Positions 44,948 to 53,900 of a DNA stretch of 64,000 nt are shown in pieces (position 1 is the stretch's first letter; every line of letters begins with the position of its first letter). Source of the DNA: Fimbriiglobus ruber (GTDB lineage: Bacteria > Planctomycetota > Planctomycetia > Gemmatales > Gemmataceae); NCBI RefSeq assembly GCF_002197845.1, contig NZ_NIDE01000017.1, positions 1,162,712-1,226,711 on the forward strand, written 5' to 3'. The position numbers were made by a program, and so were the translations under genes. A model generated the notes under the pieces. It saw nothing but the letters and a program-made list of their open reading frames with translations. It made no database searches and was not told where the DNA came from.

Positions 44948-47900
44948 TTATCCCACGAAGACGCCGCCGGTAAACCCGGGCAGCGCGTCGAAGTCGAACA
45001 GCGAGGTCGGGTCGGACGGGTTGGCCAGGATGCTCTGACCGGTGTACGCCGTCACCCGGCTACCGTCGCCCGCACCGGACCCGACCACCACGTCGGCGTC
45101 CGCGTCGCCGTCCAGGTTCTTGACCGCGACTCGCACCCCGCCCCGAGCACTCGCGTCGCCTGCGAAGAAGTCGGCGATCGTCGTCTGCGTGCCGTCGAGG
45201 AGGGCACTCCCGCTGAACACCGTCACCCGGGGGGCACCGCCGGGGCCGCCGCCAACGACGATGTCCGCCTTCCCGTCCCCGTTGACGTCGCCGACCGCCA
45301 CGTACGCCCCGTTCGTCAGCGACGGCTCGAACGCGAAGAAGTCCGCGAACAGTTTGACCGGAGATGCCGCACCGGACGCGACCGACTTGCCGTCGAACCC
45401 GGCGATCCGCGGTCCCCCCCCGAACCCGGCCGACACAACGATGTCGGCCACCCCGTCCCCGTTCACGTCGCCGACGGCCGCCCGGGCTCCACCCCGGAAA
45501 TTCGGATCCTGGATGCCGAAGAACCGGTCGATCTGGGCCGGTTGGCCGTTGGGTTGGCCGGACGCCAGTCCCTGGACGAGTTTGGCCCCGTCGTACACGG
45601 CCACGACCGGCCCGCCGGTCTGATCGGGGGTGACGACCAGGTCCGGGACGCCGTCGCCGGTGATGTCCCCGACGGCCACGAAGACGCCGCCGGTGAACGT
45701 CGCCTCGAACGGCTGGAAGGTGGTGATCACGGCCCCCGTCTTACCGTCCAGGATGACGACCTCGTTCGGCGTTCCCGGCCCGGACCCGACCACGATGTCC
45801 GCCACCCCGTCACCGTTGAAGTCGCCGGTCGCGACCCGGACGCCACCGGTGAACGAGGCGTCGAGGGCGAGCGTGGCCGCGAGTTGCGGCGACCCGTTGG
45901 CCCCGAACGATTCCACCACCGGCCCGCCGCCGGCGTCGGCCCCGACGGCGATCGTGCTGTTACCGAGCAAGAGGGTCGACGACTCCCCGCCAGCCGATGT
46001 CGACCCGGCCGTCGTCGATTGTGGGGCCGACGTCGACGCGGTCGTGTTCGCGTCCCCGTTGTACTGGGCGACGATCGTCTGGGCGGTCGCCGGGACGCCG
46101 GTCCAGTGGAAGGTCGCCACCCCGCCCGCGGTCGGGACCGTGGCGATCACGGCGCCGGTGATTTGGTCCGTGAACGTCACGGTCCCGGTCGGGGCTGCCG
46201 CGCCAGAAGTGGTGGTCGTCACAGTAGCCGTCAAGGTCACCGGCGACCCCGACGCCGCCGTGTCCGGGGCGATCGCCAGCACAGTCGCGGTGCCGGCGGC
46301 CGAGACCGTTTCGGCCGGCGCGAGCGTGCCAGAACTGGTCAGGTAACTGCCGGTCGCCTGGAAGGTCGCCGCGACCGTGTGCGACCCGACTGATAGACCG
46401 GGGACCGCGAGGGTTGCCGTCCTACCGTTCAGGGCGACGGGCGTCGGCGTGCCCCCGTCGATCGAGAACAAGACGGACCCGGTCGGGGTGCCGGCGGCCG
46501 CCGTCACGGTCGCGGTGAAAGTGGCCGACTGGCCGGCGGACACGGGGTCGGCGGCCGCCGTCACGGCCGTCGTCGTCGTGGTCGGCGTCACGGTGACCGA
46601 CACGTTTCCGCTGCTCGTGGCGAGCTGGAAACCGTTCGGCGTGAAGACCGCGCGGATCGAATGGGGGCCGCCGGTCAACTGGGTCGACGTGGGCGTCAGG
46701 GTCCAGACGGCGGTGTCCGCGGTCGTGTTCTGGAGTACCCCGGCACCGAGGTCGGTTTGCGTGGCGTCGTCGAAGAACTCCACCTGCCCGGTCGGAGCCT
46801 CGCCGCCCGCCTGCACGGTCGCCGTGAGCGTGACCGGCGAGCCGAACGCGACGGTCGGGGCGGAACTCGTCACGGTCGTCGTCGTGAACGTGGACGGCGT
46901 GATCGTCCCGTTCGGTTCGGGAACGAAAGTGAACGTGTAGTTGGCGCCGCCGTTCCCGTCGTCGACGGTGCCGGACGGCGTCATCTGCTTGCCCGTACCG
47001 ACGCCCGGGTTGTCGTAGACTTCGGTGAAGGCTGCCGTGTCGCCGGCCCCGAGGCTGCCGACCGTCGGTACCGCGGTCGACGTCGTCGTGCCGTCGTAGA
47101 CCTTGGTACTCGGCGCCGCCGTCACGATGACGGGCCGGGGCATGATGGAGGCGGTCGAGGACGGGAACGTCAGGGCGTAATCCCCGGCCTGGGCTCCCCC
47201 CAGGGCGAACCCGGCCGTCGTCACCGGAATCCCACTCCCGACGTTGCGGCCCGCGAACGTACCGATGGCATTGGTCGTGAGCAGGCTGACGCTGTCCCCG
47301 GGCAGTAGACCGACGACGGCGGCGGACGTCGTGTCCAATGTGTCGTTGGTCGTCCCGTCGTAGACCTTGTCGAGGGTTCGGACGCCGCTGATCGAAAGGG
47401 TCCGCGGCGTGATGTCGGCGGCCGTCGTCCCGGTAACAGTGTAATCCCCGGCCTGGGCACCCGAGAGAGACAAGCCGCCGACGGAAACGGGAATGTTGGC
47501 GCCCGCACTGGCGCTGGCAAACGTCCCGGTCGCCCCGCCCGTGTTCAGGGCAACAACGTCACCGCTGAGTACACCGACCAGGGTAGCTACCGCCGTGTTC
47601 AGGGTGGCGTTGGTGGTGCTGTCGTACACCTTGTCGGCCGCCGTTATACCGGCGACCGTCAGGGTGAACGGGGTGATGCTGGCGGTAGTGGTCGGCTGGG
47701 TCAGGGTGTAATCGCCCGCCTGGACCCCGGTCAGGGCAAACCCGGCGGTGGTGACGTTGATTCCGGCCCCCACGTCCTTCGAGACGAACGTGCCGGCCGC
47801 CCCACTCGCGTCGGTACTGACGGCGTCACCGCCGAGTACACCGACTAGCGTGGCCGCCGCGGTATTCAGGGTGGCGGTCGTGGTGGCGTCGTACACCTTG

Positions 47901-50900
47901 TTGTCCGCCGTCACCCCGGTCAACGTGACGGCACGCGGCGTGATGCTGGCGGTGGTGGTCGGCTGGGTCAGGGTGTAGTCATCCGCCTGGGTCCCGGTCA
48001 GGGTGAACCCGGCGGTGGTAACAGTGATCCCGATCCCCACGTCCTTCGAGACGAACGTACCCGTGGTGCCAGCGGTACTCAGGCCGACGGTGTCGCCGCT
48101 GAACACGCCAACGAGGATGGCCGTCCCGGTGTTCAGAGTGGCCGCCGTCGTGCTGTCGTACACCTTGGTGTCGGCCGTCACGCCACTGACGGCGAGGGTG
48201 GCCGGGGTGATGCTGGCGGTAGTGGTCGGCTGGGTCAGGGTGTAGTCACCCGCCTGGGCCCCGGTCAGGGCGAACCCGGCGGTGGTAACGGTGATCCCGG
48301 TCCCCACGTCCTTTTGCGCGAACGCGCCGGTGGCCGCGGCCACGTTCAGGCCGACGGTGTCCCCGGCGAACACGCCGACCAGCGTGGCCGTCCCGGTGTT
48401 CAGGGTGGTGTTGGTAGTGCTGTCGTATACCTTGTTGCCGGCCGTCACGCCACTGACGATCAGTGTGGCCGGGGTGATGTTCGCGGCGATCGTCGGCTGA
48501 GTCAGCGTATAATCGCCGGCTTGAGCCCCGGTCAGGGCGAACCCGGCGGTGGTAACGGCGATCCCGGTGTCGACGTTCTTCGAGGCGAACGTGCCGGTGG
48601 CCGCGGCCACGTTCAGGCCGACGGTGTCGCCACCAAACACCCCGACCAGGGTGGCCGTCCCGGTGTTCAGGGTGGCGTTGGTGGTGCTGTCGTACACTTT
48701 AGTGTTGGCCGCCACGCCACTGACGGTGAGGGTGAACGGGGTAATGTTCGCGGTGGTCGTCGGCTGGGCCAGGGTGTAGTCACTCGCCTGAGCCCCGGTG
48801 AGGGCGAACCCGGCCGTGGTGACGGTCATCCCAGTCCCCACGTCCTTGTGCGCGAACGCTCCGGTTACCCCGCTCGTGCCGAGACTCACGGTGTCTCCGC
48901 TGAACACCCCGACCAGGGTCGCCGACCCGGTATTCAGGTCCGCGGTCGTCGTGCTGTCGTACACCTTGTCGCTCGCCGTCACGCCCGAGATCGTCAGTCC
49001 GAACGGGGTGATGCTGGCCGTGGTGGTCGGTTGGGTCAGGGTGTAGTCGCCCGCTTGAGCTCCGGTGAGGGCGAACCCGGCCGTGGTGACGGTGATCCCG
49101 GTCCCCACGGCCTTGTCCGCGAACGTGCCGGTGACTCCGGCGCTGTTCAGGCCGACTGTGTCGCCGCTGAACACGCCGACCAGGGCCGCCGACCCAGTAT
49201 TCAGGTCTGCGGTCGTCGTGCTGTCGTACACCTTGTCGCTCGCCGTCATGCCCGAGATCGTCAGCCCGAACGGGGTGATGCTGGCCGTGGTCGTCGGTTG
49301 GGTCAGGGTGTAGTCGCCCGCTTGAGCCCCGGTGAGGGTAAACCCGGCGGTGGTGACGGTGATCCCGATCACCACGTCCTTTTGCGCGAACGTGCCGTCG
49401 GCCGCGGTCACGTTCAGACCGACGGTGTCGCCACCAAACACCCCGACCAGGGTAGCCGCCGCGGTGTTCAGGACGGCAGCCGTGGTGCTGTCGTACACCT
49501 TGGTGTTGGCCGTCACGCCCGAGATCGTCAGCCCGAACGGGGTGATACTGGCCGTGGTGGTCGGTTGGGCCAGGGTGTAGTCGTCCGCCTGGGCCCCGGT
49601 CAGGGCGAAACCGGCAGTGGTAACGATGAGCCCGATCCCCACGTCCTTTTGCGCGAACGTGCCGGCGGCCCCCGCCACGTTCAGGCCGACGGTGTCGCCA
49701 CCAAACACCCCGACCAGGATAGCCGCCGCGGTGTTCAGGACGGCAGCCGTGGTGCTGTCGTACACCTTGGTGTTGGCCGTCACTCCGGAGACGGTGAGGG
49801 TGAACGGGGTGATGTTCGCGGTGGTGGTCGGCTGGGTCAGCGTGTAGTCGCTCGCCTGGGCTCCGGTGAGGGCGAACCCGGCAGTAGTGACGGTGATCCC
49901 GGCGTCGACGTCCTTCGAAGCGAACGTGCCGGTAGCTCCGGCGCTGTTCAGGCTGACAATGTCCCCGGCGAACACGCCGACCAGGGCGGCCGCCGCGGTG
50001 TTCAGGGTGGCCGCCGTCGTACTGTCGTACACCTTATTGTTGGCCGTCACGCCGCTGACGGTGAGGGTGAACGGGGTGATGCTGGCGGTGGTCGTCGGCT
50101 GGGTCAGGGTGTAGTCACTCGCCTGAGCCCCGGTGAGGGTGAACCCGGCGGTGGTGACGGTGAGCCCGATCCCCACGTCCTTGTTCGCGAACGTGCCGAT
50201 GGCCCCGGCGCTGTTCACGCCGACGGTGTCGCCGGTGAACACCCCGACTAGCGTGGCGAGCCCGGTGTTCAGGGTGGCGGTCGTGGTGCTATCGTACACC
50301 TTGCCGTTCGCGATCACGCCGGCAACTGTCAGTGTGAACGGTGTGATGCTGGCGGTGGTGGTCGGCTGGGTCAGGGTGTAGTCGCCGGCCTGGGCCCCGG
50401 TGAGAGCAAACCCGGCGGTGGTGATGGTGATCCCGGTCCCCACGTCCTTGTTCGCGAACGTGCCGGTGGCCGCGGCCACGTTCAGGCCGACGGTGTCGCC
50501 ACCAAACACCCCGACCAGGGTGGCGGCCGCGGTGTTCAGGGTGGCGGCCGTCGTGCTGTCGTACACCTTGGTGTCGCCCGCCACACCCACCACCGTAATG
50601 CCGAGCGGCGTAATATTGGCGGTGGCGGTCGGCTGCGTTAGGGTGTAGTCGCTTGCTTGAGCCCCGCTGAGGGTGAACCCGGCGGTGCTGACAGTAATCC
50701 CGATCCCCACGTCCTTCATCGCGAACGTGCCGGTCGCCCCGCTTGTGACCAGAGTCACGGCGTCCCCACTGAACACCCCGACCAGGGTGGCCGTCGCGGT
50801 GTTCAGGGTGGCCGTCGTCGTGCTGTCGTACACCTTGTTATTCGCCGTCACGCCGGAAACGGTGATGGTCAACGGGGTGATGGTGCCGACGGTCGTCGGC

Positions 50901-53900
50901 TGGACGAGGGTGTAATCGCTTGCGTTCGTCCCGCTCAGGGTGAATCCGGTGGTGGCGACGGCGATCCCAGGGCTCGCATCCTTCGAGCCAAATGTCCCGG
51001 CCGCGCCGGTCGCGACCAGAGTCACGGCGTCCCCACTGAACACACCGCTCAAGCTGGCCGCCGCGGTGTTTAGGGTGGCGGCCGTGGTATCGTCGTACAC
51101 CTTGGTGTTGGCGGTTACGCCGGCGACAGTGAGGGTGGCTGGGGTGATGGTGCCGGCAGTCGTCGTCTGAATCAAGGTGTAGTCACCGGCCTGGGCTCCG
51201 GTGAGGGCGAACCCGGTCGTCGTAACGACAATCCCGGCGCCCACGTCCTTGCTCACGAAACTGCCCGTCGCCCCACTCGGGTCGAGGTTCACGGTATCCC
51301 CGGCGAAGACGCCGTTCAGCATCGCCGCGGCGGAGTTTAGCGTCGCCGCTGTCGTTTGGTCGTACACCTTGGTGTTCGCGGCAACGCCATTAAGCGTCAG
51401 GGTGAACGGCGCGATCGTTTCGCCGATCGGCAGACTACCCTGGCTGGACGTGAACTGACCGGCCGGCGAGAAGACCGCGCGGATCGCGTGGTTCGGGGCC
51501 GGGATCACACCCAGTTGCGTCTGGCCGGTGGTGAACGTCCACGTCGCCGAAGAGCTGTCCTGACTTTGCAGGGTGCCGACGCCCAGCAGCGTCCCGGTGG
51601 TGTCGTCGTAGAACATCACTCCGCCCGTCGGCGTTCCGCTCGTCGCGGTGACGGTCGCGGTCAGGGTAACGGTCGTCCCGTACGTCACCGTCTGTTGGGA
51701 GGTGCTGACGGCGGTCGTCGTGGTGATGGAGGTGGTAATCGACCCCGTGGGCACCGGAACAAACGTGTAGCTGTAGTCGGCACCGCCGACGCCGTCCTCC
51801 ACCGTTCCGGATGGCGTCAGGGTCTTGCCGGTTCCAATGCTCGGGGTGTCGTAAGTCTCGATGAAGTTGGCCGTGTCGCCGCCCAGAACGGCGCCCGAGG
51901 TGACTTGCGGAACCGCGGCGGCCGAGGTCGTGCCGTCGTAAATCTTCGTGTTGGCGACGGCCGTAATCGTCAGGGCGAGAGGAGTGACGTTGGCGGTCGG
52001 GGTCGGTTGGGTCAGGGTGTAGTCGCCCGCCTGAGCCCCGCCGATGGCGAACCCAGTCGTCGTGACCGCGAGTCCGGAACCAACGTCTTTGGCCGCGAAC
52101 GTCCCGGTCGCACCACTGGCATCGAGGGTCACTACGTCTCCGCTGAACACACCGACCAATGCCGCCGAGCTGGCGTTCAAGGTGGCGTCCGTCGCTGCGT
52201 CGTACACCTTGTCGTTGGCCGTCACGCCGGAGACGGTGAGGGTGGCCGGGGTGATGCTGGCGGTGGTCGTCGGTTGGGTCAGCGTGTAGTCACTGGCTTG
52301 GGCTCCCGTGAGGGCCAATCCGGCCACATTGACGACGATCCCGGAAGCGACATCTTTGCTCGCGAACGTCCCGATCACACTACTTGCGTCCGGGGCCACG
52401 GTGTCCCCTGCAAAGACACCATTCAGTGTCAACGACCCGGTATTCAGGGTGGCGGTCGTCGTGCTGTCATACACCTTATCGTTCGCCGTCACACCGGAAA
52501 TCGTCAGCGCAAATGGAGTGATGCTGGCGGTGGCCGTCGGCTGGGTCACGGTGTAGTCGCCGGCCTGGGCCCCGCCGAGGGTGAACCCGGCGGTGGTGAC
52601 GGTGAGCCCGGTCCCCACGTCCTTCTGCGCGAATGTTCCGGACGCGCTGCCCGAATTCAAGGTGACGGTATCCCCGCTGAACACCCCGACGAGGGCCGCC
52701 GAGCTGGTGTTCAGGGTGGCGGCCGTTGTGCTGTCGTACACCTTGTTGTTGGCGGTTACGCCGGAGACAGTGAGGGTGAACGGGGTGATATTGGCGGTGG
52801 CCGTCGGCTGGGTCACGGTGTAGTCGCCGGCCTGGGCCCCGCCGAGGGTGAACCCGGCCGTGGTGACGATGATCCCGGTCCCCACGTCCTTGCCCGCGAA
52901 CGTCCCGGTCGCCCCGCTCGTGCCGAGAGTCACGGTGTCCCCGCTGAACACCCCGGTCAGGGTCGCCGACCCGGTGTTCAGGGTGGCGTTGGTGGTGCTG
53001 TCGTACACCTTGTCGCTCGCCGTCACGCCCGAGATCGTCAGCCCGAACGGGGTGATGTCGGCGGTGGTCGTCGGTTGGGTCAACGTGTAGTCGCCCGCTT
53101 GAGCCCCGCCGAGGGTGAACCCGGCGGCGGTGACGGTCAACCCGGTGCCCACGTCCTTGCCCGCGAACGTCCCGGTCGCCCCGCTCGTGCCAAGAGTCAC
53201 GGTGTCCCCGCTGAACACGCCGACCAGAGCGGCCGAGCTGGTGTTCAGGGTGGCGTTGGCGGTGCCGTCGTACACCTTGTTATTCGCGGTTACGCCCGAG
53301 ATCGTCAGCGTGAAGGGCGTAATCGTCTCCGAGACATCGCCGGCTCCGGAACTCGAACTGGTGGCAAAGCCGGTCCCCGGGGTATATGTCGCGGAGATGT
53401 CGTGGGCGGCTCCCCCGTTGACTTGCAGTTGCGTGGCCGATGTGGTGAACGTGAAAGTCGTCACGTTGCCATTTGTGCTGGCAATCGTGCTCGTAGTTCC
53501 CAGGGATACCCCGTTATCGAAGAACTGAACGCTGCCCGCCGTCGGGGCGGTCGACCCGCTGGTCGCGGTCACGGTCGCCGTGAAGGTGATTTGCGTGCCG
53601 TACACTTCCGGCGAGGCGAGACTAGTGGTGACCGCCGTGGTCGTCGTCGTCGTCCCCGTGGTGCTGAGAACGGTCGCCACGATGTCGTTCCCGTCGCCGC
53701 CCGCATAGTTGATGGTGAAGATGTACTGGGAGTTGTTCGCCGCGGTGATCGTGGCTCCACCAGCGAACTGCCCCACGACCGCGTCCGTGCCATCGTTGTT
53801 GACGATCAGGAACTGGTCCCCGACGTTGGGACTGCCGAGGACGTTCAAATTCAGGGTCGACCCGGTGACGTCGACGGTCCCGCTGGCGTTCAGCTCGTCG

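Noticed and set aside
47140-53330. Possible CRISPR array because of regular repeats
   Set aside because: Units are 267 bases, contiguous and protein-coding, with no short direct repeats alternating with unique spacers and no cas genes nearby.
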